Positions 43,712 through 52,510 of a stretch of 64,000 nucleotides of DNA are shown in pieces. Below the pieces are notes generated by a model, which saw only the letters and a list, made by a program, of their open reading frames with translations, had not been told where the DNA came from and did no database searches. The stretch is from assembly GCF_024343675.1 (NCBI RefSeq), contig NZ_RJUD01000012.1:1-64000 (forward strand), read 5' to 3'. Position numbers and translations under genes: made by a program. The first letter of the stretch is position 1, and the number at the start of each line of letters is the position of its first letter. Origin of the DNA: Lacihabitans sp. CS3-21 (lineage in GTDB: Bacteria; Bacteroidota; Bacteroidia; Cytophagales; Spirosomataceae).

Positions 43712-44818
43712 ATGCATACAAAATTTGCTTTTCTCTTTGCCTTTTTATTTAGTTTTCACTTTTTGTCAGCCCAGAACAAATACCTCACAGGAAATGTAAT
43801 TACCAAAAAAAATGATACGCTCCAGGGTAGTATACTTTTCAAAGATTGGACATCTTCTCCAAAATACATATCCTTTAAAAACCAGCAAGGTGCAGAGTCC
43901 ACTTTAGATGCCAAAGATGTTAAGTCATTTACCATAAATGAATTAAACCTACACTATGAATCACATTTTGCAAAAATCAATTATGTATCATTGGTACCTA
44001 TAAGTGATATATCTTTCCTTTATTCTAAAATCGACTCTTCTTATTTTTTCTTCAAGGTTTTGATTTCAAGTAGCAAAATAAATCTGTATTCATATAGTGA
44101 TTCAAGTAAAAATGACAGGTATTTCATAAAAAAAGAAAATGATTTTAATGAATTGGTAAACTACACATTTTATAGAAAATCGACAGAAAATAAAGTTTAC
44201 GAGTTTAAGAATCAACAATATAGAAAGCAACTAGAGGATCTTTGCAAAGATGCATCACAATTGAAGGCAGCAATACCTGCGTATGAAGAGGGGCATTTGA
44301 AAAGGTATTTAACAAAATACAATGCTTGTTTTTTGGAAAATAACAATATTGATTTTAACAGTAAAAAAGAATATTTACATTTCCGTTTGGGATTAAATTA
44401 TGGTATTGATCAATCCTATTCACCTTTGAACTTGCATAATTTTGGCGTTTCGGCTATGCTCAATTTGAAGAAAAGTCACCATAACAATTTTGTTAAACTT
44501 CAATTTGAAAACCTATACTTGACAAAAGGCACATCCAACTTCCAAGAAGTCATTGTTGCATTTGGGAGATATTTTGGTGGAAAGAAAATACAACCATATG
44601 TGAGTGCATCAACAAACTTATTCTTATATCAAAATTACGATTTGTTTGCACAGCAATATTATAGAGAATTGGTAACCTTCTATTCTCTTAATGCTGGAGT
44701 CGCTTATAAAAAGAACATTCACATAGAATTTTCGAGAATTCTTACCCTTCATGGTAAAAGTGGTGCTCCAGGCCCACAATTAACATTGATTATTATGCCA
44801 ATTTTCTTTGGGAAATGA
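43712..44818 (+). CDS. Secreted or outer-membrane protein of unknown function
   Basis: A 368-residue protein with a signal peptide (FAFLFAFLFSFHFLSAQ, cleavage near residue 20). Residues 23-75 look like a small beta domain (TGNVITKKNDTLQGSILF). The last 150 residues alternate hydrophobic positions (LHFRLGLNYGID to TLIIMPIFFGK), consistent with a small outer-membrane barrel. No family name is certain. It is of a type common in Bacteroidota, found here between two unrelated enzymes. Confidence 0.7.
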   Translation: MHTKFAFLFAFLFSFHFLSAQNKYLTGNVITKKNDTLQGSILFKDWTSSPKYISFKNQQGAESTLDAKDVKSFTINELNLHYESHFAKINYVSLVPISDISFLYSKIDSSYFFFKVLISSSKINLYSYSDSSKNDRYFIKKENDFNELVNYTFYRKSTENKVYEFKNQQYRKQLEDLCKDASQLKAAIPAYEEGHLKRYLTKYNACFLENNNIDFNSKKEYLHFRLGLNYGIDQSYSPLNLHNFGVSAMLNLKKSHHNNFVKLQFENLYLTKGTSNFQEVIVAFGRYFGGKKIQPYVSASTNLFLYQNYDLFAQQYYRELVTFYSLNAGVAYKKNIHIEFSRILTLHGKSGAPGPQLTLIIMPIFFGK

Positions 44819-44850
44819 TTAAAAAAGATGGCTGCCGTAAACAATTGCTT

Positions 44851-45786
44851 TTATTTCAAGCCTAAAAACCTAGCAATTTTATCTTTTAAAACCGTATTAA
44901 TTCTGTTGTAAGATTCGAAAGTCCAGCCAGCAATATGCGGAGTGATAATGACATTTGGGTGATTTTTTAGATAGTCAAAACTCTTTTGTTGAGATTCTGA
45001 AAGTTTATTGATTTTCTCATTTTCCAAAACATCCAGGCAAGCCCCTTTTACTTTTCCAAATTGGAGTGCTTCAACCAAATCGTCTTGAACCACCAATTCT
45101 CCGCGGGCTACATTGCAGAAATAAATGTTTTTCAAGAACTTATTAAAAAAAGCTTTATCTACCATTTTGTTGGTTTCTGTAGTGAGTGGAATGTGCAAAC
45201 TTAATATGTCGGCTTCTCGATATATTTCATCCAAGGTTGACTCTGTAACATATTGATTACCAAATCCATATCTATACTTATCGTAAGCCAAAATTTTACA
45301 ACCAAAGGCTACCAGTCTGGAGGCTGTCGCCTCACCGTTATTTCCAAAACCTATGATGCCAACGGTCTTTCCAAACAATTCCTCTCCCCTATTTTCTTCT
45401 CTTTTCCATTGGCCTTGCTTAATTTCTAAATGAGATTTTTCTATTTTATTGAAAAGGCTCAAAAGCATTCCAATTAAATGCTCTGCCACGGCAATTCGGT
45501 TCCCTTCATTGGCCGCAAAAATCTCTATATTTCGTTTTTTACAGGCATCAATGTCTATCAAATCCAAACCTGCTCCTGCCCTACCTATAAATCTCAGTTT
45601 TGGTGCGTTCTGAAGAAAATTTTCGTCTATAAAAAACTTACTTCTTATGATAAGCCCCTCATAATCAGATACCTTTTCCAAAACTTCAGACAATGCAATA
45701 TTCGGAAAATAATCCACTTCCAGACCCAATTCCTCAGGCATGTGAACTATTGACTCGTGCATTTCGTCAACTATTAGTATTTTCAT
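44851..45786 (-). CDS. D-2-hydroxyacid dehydrogenase
   Basis: A 311-residue NAD-dependent dehydrogenase of the SerA-type family. The nucleotide fold has VGIIGFGNNGEATASRLVAFG and an Asp downstream (AYDKYRYG). The catalytic Arg is in NVARGELV, Glu in LDVLENEK and His in ITPHIAGW. No ACT domain follows, so it may act on glycerate phosphate or another 2-hydroxyacid. The gene stands alone. Confidence 0.92.
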   Translation of the reverse strand: MKILIVDEMHESIVHMPEELGLEVDYFPNIALSEVLEKVSDYEGLIIRSKFFIDENFLQNAPKLRFIGRAGAGLDLIDIDACKKRNIEIFAANEGNRIAVAEHLIGMLLSLFNKIEKSHLEIKQGQWKREENRGEELFGKTVGIIGFGNNGEATASRLVAFGCKILAYDKYRYGFGNQYVTESTLDEIYREADILSLHIPLTTETNKMVDKAFFNKFLKNIYFCNVARGELVVQDDLVEALQFGKVKGACLDVLENEKINKLSESQQKSFDYLKNHPNVIITPHIAGWTFESYNRINTVLKDKIARFLGLK

Positions 45787-45842
45787 GAATATGACTCTAA
45801 TACAATTAATAAAACGATTTAAAAATATTTTATTGAAAGAAA

Positions 45843-45970
45843 CTCTGACTTCAGATACGTTCAGTCATCGTTTGGCGTTTCGCTTATCTCTGACTTCGGC
45901 TCCGCACAATTTTTAAATTCGGTTACCTATGGCTTCGGCTCCGCTCAGTCATCGGTTTGGCATTTGAAAA
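45843..45970. repeat. Short dispersed-type repeats
   Basis: The words CTTCGGCTCCGC (45894 and 45933), TCAGTCATCG (45861 and 45945) and CTCTGACTTC (45843 and 45888) each recur within about 130 bp. The arrangement is imperfect and resembles degenerate intergenic repeat units of Bacteroidota genomes. No gene was found in this gap. Confidence 0.65.
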
Positions 45971-46029
45971 CAAATAACCTCCAGATAGCAATCGGGACAC
46001 CAATAACTAGAATACCAGTAACCAATCAA

Positions 46030-47247
46030 CTAAGCCTTCCCAATCAATGCCATATAAAAGCCATCAAAACCAGTTTGGGCTGGAGAAACTTTTTTTTCTT
46101 TTATTAGAAAATAGTCAGGGTTGTTGGCCAAGAACTTCTCTACTTGTTTTTCGTTTTCAGATGGAAGAATGGAACAGGTGGCGTACACCATTTTACCTCC
46201 AGATTTCAAAATTTTAGAATAATCTTGCAATATTGTTGCCTGCACTTGCTTGATTTCATCCAAAAACTCTGGTTTTAATTTCCATTTGGCATCTGGATTT
46301 CGCTTTAGAACGCCCAAACCAGAACATGGAACATCCAGAAGAAGCCTATCTGCTGTATCTCTCAAACGTTTGATTGTTTTTGACTCAATCAACTTGGGTT
46401 CAATATTGCTCAACCCATTTCTCTTGGCTCGACTCTTTAATTCAACCAGTTTGTGCTCTTCCACATCCAGAGCGATTATTCTACCTTTGTTTTTCATGAT
46501 ATTGGCCATGTGCAATGTTTTACCACCGGCTCCTGCACAAGCATCTATCACTCGCTGCTCTGGTTGAATATCCAATAACTCCGAAATCATCTGACTTCCA
46601 GCGTCTTGTACCTCAAAAAAACCTTTTTTGAACTCTTCTAAAGAGAAAACATTCATACGTTTTTTTAACAAAAGTGCCGACTCCACACCTTCAACTTCAG
46701 ACACTTCCACATCTTTCTCTTGGAGAAGTTTTATCAAATCTTCCTTTGATATTTTTGTAGTATTGACTCTTAAAAATACTTCTGCTTGGTTGCTCAATGC
46801 CTCCAATTCTGCTGGCCAAGCTTCTCCTATTTCTTCCGAAATTTTTTCGTCCATCCAGTCGGCTACCGAAAACTTAATTCTTCTGTCTTTATCTGCTTCT
46901 AGCCTTCTTTCGTTGATTTTTTCTATGTCAATTTTACCAAACAAGGTACTACTTGACAAGTCATAACCTTTGAAAATCAACCAAATTCCTATTAATTCTC
47001 GGTAAGTTCCAGTCAATTTATTACTGACATCATCTTCACCATAACAATAATTTATCAACCTCCAATTTCTGACCATATCGTAGGTATTTTCGGCAATAAA
47101 ACCTCTATCCCTAGAACCCCATTTCGGATTTGATTTTAATATTCCTGAAATAGCTTTATCAGCTTTTCTATTCTCAACAAAAATCTCCACCAAAGCCTTT
47201 TCGATGGCCTCTATTAAAGGTGGAAATAATTTTATAACTTTACTCAT
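46030..47247 (-). CDS. RsmB/NOL1-family RNA m5C methyltransferase
   Basis: A 405-residue SAM-dependent enzyme that methylates cytosine-5 of an RNA, probably rRNA. SAM-binding strands include VIDACAGAGGKTLHMA and ALDVEEHKLVELKSR. The catalytic cysteines lie in LLDVPCSGLGVLKRNPDAKW and MVYATCSILPSENE. The N-terminal helical region (about 1-150) is NusB/RsmB-like. It appears to be a single gene, divergent from the broken Rrf2 regulator. Confidence 0.93.
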   Translation of the reverse strand: MSKVIKLFPPLIEAIEKALVEIFVENRKADKAISGILKSNPKWGSRDRGFIAENTYDMVRNWRLINYCYGEDDVSNKLTGTYRELIGIWLIFKGYDLSSSTLFGKIDIEKINERRLEADKDRRIKFSVADWMDEKISEEIGEAWPAELEALSNQAEVFLRVNTTKISKEDLIKLLQEKDVEVSEVEGVESALLLKKRMNVFSLEEFKKGFFEVQDAGSQMISELLDIQPEQRVIDACAGAGGKTLHMANIMKNKGRIIALDVEEHKLVELKSRAKRNGLSNIEPKLIESKTIKRLRDTADRLLLDVPCSGLGVLKRNPDAKWKLKPEFLDEIKQVQATILQDYSKILKSGGKMVYATCSILPSENEKQVEKFLANNPDYFLIKEKKVSPAQTGFDGFYMALIGKA

Positions 47248-47312
47248 TATCTAAATTTTGTGCAAATTTACCAATAATAAGCTGTTTTATTCCTCTCAAA
47301 TCTCAAAATGAT

Positions 47313-47343
47313 TTTGATTGGTATAGAATCAAAAGTAAATTTG
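47313..47343 (+). promoter_or_regulatory. Consensus Bacteroidota promoter
   Basis: TTTG at 47313-47316, exactly 19 bp, and TAAATTTG at 47336-47343, a full match to both boxes. Transcription would begin about 10 bp before the Rrf2 pseudogene ATG, so it drives the remnant and the aldehyde dehydrogenase. Confidence 0.6.
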
Positions 47344-47360
47344 CTAAAACATCAACCCCT

Positions 47361-47751
47361 ATGATTTCTAAAAAAGCCAAATACGCACTAAAAGCTCTCA
47401 CGAGACTAGCTGATGGATATGAAGCTCATAAACCACTATTAATATAAGAAGTTTCTAGAAGCCATTCTTCTCGAACTCAGAAACAATGGAATACTCCAAA
47501 GTCAGAAAGGTAAAGGTGGTGGGTATTTATTAAGAATTCCGCCTGAGGAGGTTACGCTCTCCAAAGTCATTAGGATCATTGACGGGCCTATTGCACCTGT
47601 TCTGTGTGTCTCTTTGAATTTTTATGGAAAATGTGATGATTGTAGCAATGAGGAGAAATGTAAAATAAGACCTGTTATGGCTAGAATCAGGGATGCCAAT
47701 TTATCGGTTTACGACAATGTGACTTTAAAAGATATGCTAAATGACGTTTAA
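47361..47751 (+). pseudogene. Rrf2-family regulator broken by an internal deletion
   Basis: The ATG frame reads MISKKAKYALKALTRLADG, then KPLLI, then a stop at about 47443. In the +1 frame the sequence resumes as KKFLEAILLELRNNGIL, GKGGGYLLRIPPEEVTL and the Cys-rich LCVSLNFYGKCDDCSNEEKC. Rrf2 proteins normally carry about ten residues (SEIAEKE...IP type) between LLI and KKF, so about 30 bp are lost with a frame change. This removes part of the winged-helix DNA reader. The end overlaps the aldehyde dehydrogenase start by 11 bp. Confidence 0.88.
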
Positions 47752-49093
47752 AAGTATAAATCCTGCAAATGGTGAGGTTATAGCGAGTTTTGAGGAAGAT
47801 GCAGATTACGCTTTAAAGATAAGATTGGGAGAAAAGAGTTTCGACAGGTGGAAAAAAACGGGAATTGAGGAAAGAATAAAGCTAATACTGAATTTGGCCG
47901 TAATATTAGAAGCTCGAAAGGCAGAATTAGCCAAAGAAATAAGCCTTGAAATGGGCAAAACTTTGAAATCGGCCACTGCCGAAATAGAAAAATGTGCTAT
48001 CACGGCGAAGTATTATTGCCAAATAGCTGAGGAACAACTGGGAAGTATCGAAGTGAGTAACTACGCTCACAAGGCGTATTATAAGTATGAACCCCAAGGC
48101 GGTATATTGGCCGTAATGCCTTGGAATTTCCCCTATTGGCAGGCCCTAAGGTTCGCAATTCCTACAATTTTGGCCGGAAATGTAGTTTTACTAAAGCATG
48201 CTCCAAATGTATTTATGTCGGCCACAACACTGGAAAAACTCTTCATCGAGGCCGGGTTTGAGAATGGAATTTTTCAAAATCTTTTAGTTGGTATTGACAA
48301 AATAGAATCAATTGTAGCCGACCCTTTCATCAAAGGCGTAACCCTGACAGGAAGCAATTTGGCGGGTTCGTCATTGGCTAGTTTGGCAGGTAAATATTTA
48401 AAAAAGTCAGTTTTGGAACTTGGAGGTTCTGATCCTTTTGTAGTTTTGGCAGATGCAAATATCGAAAATGCAGCTACTTTTGCCGTAAAGTCTCGTTTTC
48501 AAAATGCAGGACAAACTTGCATTGCGGCCAAAAGATGGATTGTTGTAGATGAGGTTTATGAGGAATTCCTGAATAAGGTCTCAGAAAAAATAAACAAACT
48601 TAAAGCTGGTGACCCATTTAATACAGAATCCGACTTTGGACCTGTGGCAAGATTAGATTTAGCCGAAAAAATTGAAGGCCAAATTAATTTCCTGGTAAAA
48701 AAAGGAGCAAAAAAACTGATTAATGGAGTAAGAAAGGGTTGTTTAATCACGCCAACTCTTCTAAATATGAATAGGGATTTGAGTCATTCATTTACAGAAG
48801 AATTGTTTGGGCCAGTAGCCTGTATAATTAAAGCCAAAAACACGGATGAGGCCATAGAAATCGCCAATGAAACCAATTTTGGTCTTGGGGCAAGTCTTTG
48901 GAGCCAGAATTTGGAGGAAGGAGAACATCTGCTACAAAAACTTAATGCGGGTTCTGTATATCTCAACTCCATGGTAAAATCTGATGCATCTATGCCTTTT
49001 GGGGGTATAAATCAGTCGGGATATGGACGCGAATTGGGTGTTTATGGATTCTACGAATTCTGCAATGTAAAATCCTACATAATCGAAAAATAA
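47741..49093 (+). CDS. NAD(P)-dependent aldehyde dehydrogenase
   Basis: A 450-residue enzyme of the succinate-semialdehyde dehydrogenase type. The NAD loop is VMPWNFPYWQALRFA. The catalytic Glu is in VLELGGSDPFVVL and Cys in NAGQTCIAAKRW. It lacks a long N-terminal extension, as in the GabD-like group. The ATG at 47741 lies inside the end of the broken Rrf2 gene. That regulator likely once controlled it. Confidence 0.94.
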   Translation: MTFKSINPANGEVIASFEEDADYALKIRLGEKSFDRWKKTGIEERIKLILNLAVILEARKAELAKEISLEMGKTLKSATAEIEKCAITAKYYCQIAEEQLGSIEVSNYAHKAYYKYEPQGGILAVMPWNFPYWQALRFAIPTILAGNVVLLKHAPNVFMSATTLEKLFIEAGFENGIFQNLLVGIDKIESIVADPFIKGVTLTGSNLAGSSLASLAGKYLKKSVLELGGSDPFVVLADANIENAATFAVKSRFQNAGQTCIAAKRWIVVDEVYEEFLNKVSEKINKLKAGDPFNTESDFGPVARLDLAEKIEGQINFLVKKGAKKLINGVRKGCLITPTLLNMNRDLSHSFTEELFGPVACIIKAKNTDEAIEIANETNFGLGASLWSQNLEEGEHLLQKLNAGSVYLNSMVKSDASMPFGGINQSGYGRELGVYGFYEFCNVKSYIIEK

Positions 49094-49098
49094 AATCG

Positions 49099-49130
49099 TT
49101 TGGTGATTATTAAACTTATATCTAAATTTA
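49099..49130 (+). promoter_or_regulatory. Possible promoter of a membrane protein gene
   Basis: TTTG at 49099-49102, a gap of 20 bp, and TAAATTTA at 49123-49130, one base off consensus. The leader would be about 24 nt. Confidence 0.4.
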
Positions 49131-49160
49131 ACTTTTAAAAATTTAACCCTTATCCGAAAT

Positions 49161-49640
49161 ATGGAAAATATTAGACCTACATTTCTTACAGTTTTGTGTG
49201 TGCTAACCTTCTTGGGTAGTGCATTTGGTATTTATAATGCCATGACAACTTATTCTTCGGCAGGTATTGCCACTGGCCTCACGCAAGAAGCTATGGAAAA
49301 TGCTAAAGACCAAATAGACGAGCAAGCTCAAGATGAAAAATCTGCTGAGATGGTGAATAAAATCATGGATTCTGTAAGCAATGACTTATCAGAAGAAAAA
49401 ATAAAAAATGGAGCCCTTGCTAGTGGATTAGCAAACATTCTAACCCTAATCGGAGCTGTGCTTATGTGGGGTTTAAATAAAAAAGGCTTCTTTGTTTACA
49501 TAGCAGGAACTTTAGTAGCCATAGTTGCACCATTGGTTATTTATGATGGATTTCTAGGCTTTGTAGGTAGCGGAATGATTGCCTTTGTAGGCATTATATT
49601 CTGCGTTCTTTACTTCCTGAATGTCAAGCACATGGCCTAA
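49161..49640 (+). CDS. Predicted membrane protein
   Basis: A 159-residue inner-membrane protein with about four helices: residues 8-30, 86-104, 110-126 and 133-154. Between the first and second lies a polar, acidic loop (about 40-85, MENAKDQIDEQAQDEKSAE). No family is recognised with confidence. It precedes a terminator and a helicase gene. Confidence 0.75.
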   Translation: MENIRPTFLTVLCVLTFLGSAFGIYNAMTTYSSAGIATGLTQEAMENAKDQIDEQAQDEKSAEMVNKIMDSVSNDLSEEKIKNGALASGLANILTLIGAVLMWGLNKKGFFVYIAGTLVAIVAPLVIYDGFLGFVGSGMIAFVGIIFCVLYFLNVKHMA

Positions 49641-49663
49641 AAATAACATTAATTCTCATTCCT

Positions 49664-49689
49664 AAAAGCCTACTCGTTAGGCTTTTTTT
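49664..49689 (+). terminator. Intrinsic terminator
   Basis: AAAAGCCTA and TAGGCTTTT pair around a 5-nt loop and continue into a T run. Confidence 0.8.
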
Positions 49690-49700
49690 ATTCTTTAAAA

Positions 49701-51122
49701 ATGTCCAAATCACTATCTTTTGCTGAACTTTTAGTCAATAATTTCAAACATGCACCTACCGCAGGGCAATCAAAATTATTTGACTTATTAGATCAGTTCA
49801 TCAACGATGAGGAAGAAAGAACCGTATTTGTGTTAAAAGGATATGCAGGAACCGGAAAAACGACCATTCTGAGTTCATTTATCAAAACGCTTCCGACCTT
49901 TGGATGGAAATATTCTTTACTAGCTCCAACAGGTAGAGCCGCCAAAGTAATGTCTAATTATACCAGAGGAAAAGCTCAAACCATTCACCGCAAAATATAC
50001 AAGCAAAAAGAGGATAGCTACTCTGGAAACCTGGTTTTTGAACTTCAAGAAAACAAGGAAGAAGGTACCATATTTATTGTAGATGAGGCCTCTATGATAG
50101 CCGATACGAGAGAATTTGGGAGTAACGGTCTATTGCATGATTTGATAAACTTCGTTTTTAAAGGTACTGAAAATAAACTGATGCTCATCGGTGATGAGGC
50201 CCAGCTTCCTCCCGTCTCTATGCCTTTAAGCCCAGCTTTGGATATCGCACATGTGCAAGATTTTTATTATTCTAAAGTTTACACTACCACCCTAAAGGAC
50301 GTCATGAGACAAGAGGCCAACTCAGGAATACTGACCAACGCCACATTATTGAGAGACCAACTCCAAGTAGAAAAACCTGAAATACAACTCATTACCAAGG
50401 GATTTAAGGATATCTTCAAAATGACCGGTGAAAAACTGGAAGACGGCATCCGTTATGCTTATGACAAATATGGCCCTGAAAATACCATTGTACTTACCCG
50501 TTCCAATCGCAATGCAGTTCAATACAATAGGTTGATAAGAAACCAAATAAATTATTCCGATTCAGAATTGGATAATGGAGATATTTTGATGGTGGTGAAA
50601 AACAATTACACGGTTTTAGATGAAGAATCTCAGGCTGGATTTGTGGCCAATGGAGAATTCGCCATCGTAAAACGAATTGGCCGTGAAGAAGAAATGCATG
50701 GGTTTAGGTTTCAAAATGTTACACTACAGCTGATAGACTATCCCGAAGATCCTCCATTCGAAACTTTGATCTTTTTGGATACATTATATTCCAACTCACC
50801 GAGCTTAAGCCAAGAGGAAAACAAGAAACTTTATGAAAGTGTCTCTCAAGATTATTTTTGGGTTAAAGCCAAAAGAGAGCGTAACAAAATGATTAAAGAA
50901 GATAAATACATGAGTGCATTACAAGTAAAGTTTGCCTACGCACTTACTTGTCACAAAGCACAAGGTGGTCAATGGAACGCCGTATTTATTGACCAAATTT
51001 ATTTACCCAATCAGGAAATTGACTTAGAAATTGTCAGGTGGCTTTATACTGCTATCACGAGAGGAATAAACGAAGTATTTTTTGTAAATTTCCAGCCCAC
51101 TTTTTTTTTGGAAAGCAAATAA
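49701..51122 (+). CDS. RecD-like superfamily-1 DNA helicase
   Basis: A 473-residue ATP-dependent helicase. Walker A is VLKGYAGTGKTTILS, motif Ia LLAPTGRAAKVM, Walker B FIVDEASMI, motif III LIGDEAQLPPV. The C-terminal UvrD_C_2 block is FAYALTCHKAQGGQW and WLYTAITRGINEVFF. It is much shorter than RecD2 and has no RecBC partners here, so it resembles the stand-alone AAA helicase common in Bacteroidota. It may process DNA ends or stalled forks. Confidence 0.92.
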   Translation: MSKSLSFAELLVNNFKHAPTAGQSKLFDLLDQFINDEEERTVFVLKGYAGTGKTTILSSFIKTLPTFGWKYSLLAPTGRAAKVMSNYTRGKAQTIHRKIYKQKEDSYSGNLVFELQENKEEGTIFIVDEASMIADTREFGSNGLLHDLINFVFKGTENKLMLIGDEAQLPPVSMPLSPALDIAHVQDFYYSKVYTTTLKDVMRQEANSGILTNATLLRDQLQVEKPEIQLITKGFKDIFKMTGEKLEDGIRYAYDKYGPENTIVLTRSNRNAVQYNRLIRNQINYSDSELDNGDILMVVKNNYTVLDEESQAGFVANGEFAIVKRIGREEEMHGFRFQNVTLQLIDYPEDPPFETLIFLDTLYSNSPSLSQEENKKLYESVSQDYFWVKAKRERNKMIKEDKYMSALQVKFAYALTCHKAQGGQWNAVFIDQIYLPNQEIDLEIVRWLYTAITRGINEVFFVNFQPTFFLESK

Positions 51123-51132
51123 GTTAAATTTT

Positions 51133-52221
51133 ATGGGAAAAGTAAAACAAAAAAATAGACCCAAAACACCCAAGCACGAAGTTTTTTCCTCAGCAGGAAC
51201 AGCCAAATATATTGGAAAAAGCATAGAGGGAGAATCAACCATAACTATAGTAGACTATAGTGTTGAAGGAGTTTTGATTACCCAAAATCCAGCAATTGAG
51301 GAAATAAAAGACCTTTTGGCTTCACAAATGAACCACTGGATAGACATCGAGGGAATTCACAATAAAGAAAATATTGAGAAAATCAGCAAAGTATTTGAAC
51401 TTCATCCTTTGATGATGGAGGACATTTTAAATACCACCCAAAAAGCGAAACTAGATTACTACGAGAAGAATAATCAAATGTTTTTGGTTTTGAAAATTCC
51501 ATTTCGAAACAAAGAAACTGCGGAAATTGAAACAGAACATGTTTCCATAGTTTTGGACGAAAAATATGCCCTCAGTTTTCAGGAATTAGATAACCACAAT
51601 ATTTTCAAGCCCATTTTGCTCAGAATGGACAGAGAAAATAGCAAAACCAAAAGAAGCAAATTAGATTATTTGTTTTACTCTTTTATAGACATTGCTGTTG
51701 ACAATTATTTCGTTGTTCTTAACGAAACAGAGGAAAAACTAGAAGCACTCAGTGACCAAATATTGGCCAATGCCAAGTCGATACATCAGAACCAATTGTT
51801 CTATATAAAACGGGAAATAAATGCCCTCAGAAAAGCCCTTTTCCCTTTAAAAGATATTATAAATCAGCTAGTTAGAGATGAATATAACCTAATTCATTCT
51901 GAAACAAAAGTATATCTAAAAGACGTCCTTGATCATGTGTTGGAAAATCTCGAAGCGATAGAAACTTTCAAAGACGAAATTGAGAACCTCTTGGTTAATT
52001 ATCATTCACAACTGAGCAACCGAATGAACTCCGTCATGAAAACCTTGACCGTTTTCACGGCCATATTTATGCCGCTGACCTTTATCGTAGGTATATATGG
52101 CATGAACTTCGAACATATGCCAGAGCTAAAAGAACCCAACGGTTACTTTTATACACTCGCATCAATGTTTGTACTATCTATAGGACTTTGGATTTACTTT
52201 AAATGGAAAAAATATATTTAA
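51133..52221 (+). CDS. corA: CorA-family magnesium/cobalt transporter
   Basis: A 362-residue pentameric channel for Mg2+ or Co2+. The cytosolic domain fills residues about 1-290. Two C-terminal helices follow, the first ending in the signature YGMNFEHMPE (GMN). The start lies 10 bp after the helicase gene, so the two may be co-transcribed. Its end overlaps the convergent HMA gene by 4 bp. Confidence 0.94.
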   Translation: MGKVKQKNRPKTPKHEVFSSAGTAKYIGKSIEGESTITIVDYSVEGVLITQNPAIEEIKDLLASQMNHWIDIEGIHNKENIEKISKVFELHPLMMEDILNTTQKAKLDYYEKNNQMFLVLKIPFRNKETAEIETEHVSIVLDEKYALSFQELDNHNIFKPILLRMDRENSKTKRSKLDYLFYSFIDIAVDNYFVVLNETEEKLEALSDQILANAKSIHQNQLFYIKREINALRKALFPLKDIINQLVRDEYNLIHSETKVYLKDVLDHVLENLEAIETFKDEIENLLVNYHSQLSNRMNSVMKTLTVFTAIFMPLTFIVGIYGMNFEHMPELKEPNGYFYTLASMFVLSIGLWIYFKWKKYI

Positions 52222-52421
52222 ACAATTTCCTCCGCAATAAACCCAATCCGTTTTAACTTATTTACTATTTCTGAAGGAGTAATATCATTATTGGAAACCT
52301 CCAATATTTTGGCTGGATTATCAGTATCAACTTTCCATGCGTTTTCTCCAACCAAGCCATCCAGTGTATTTTTCACTTTAGCCACACAGTTCTGACAATT
52401 AATATTTGATTTGAATTTCAT
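52218..52421 (-). CDS. HMA-domain copper chaperone-like protein
   Basis: A 67-residue protein made of one heavy-metal-associated domain. The metal site is NCQNCVAKVKN (CxxC, Cys11 and Cys14). The hydrophobic core LVGENAW and EIVNKLKRIGFIAEEI fits the fold. It lies 89 bp downstream of the copper ATPase gene on the same strand, so it may deliver Cu+ to that pump. Confidence 0.9.
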   Translation of the reverse strand: MKFKSNINCQNCVAKVKNTLDGLVGENAWKVDTDNPAKILEVSNNDITPSEIVNKLKRIGFIAEEIV

Positions 52422-52510
52422 TTTTTGTTTGTTTTATTGAACACGGATTTAAAGGATTTGATACAGAAATAAATCATTAAAATCCATTAAATCTTTGATC
52501 CGAAATGTAC

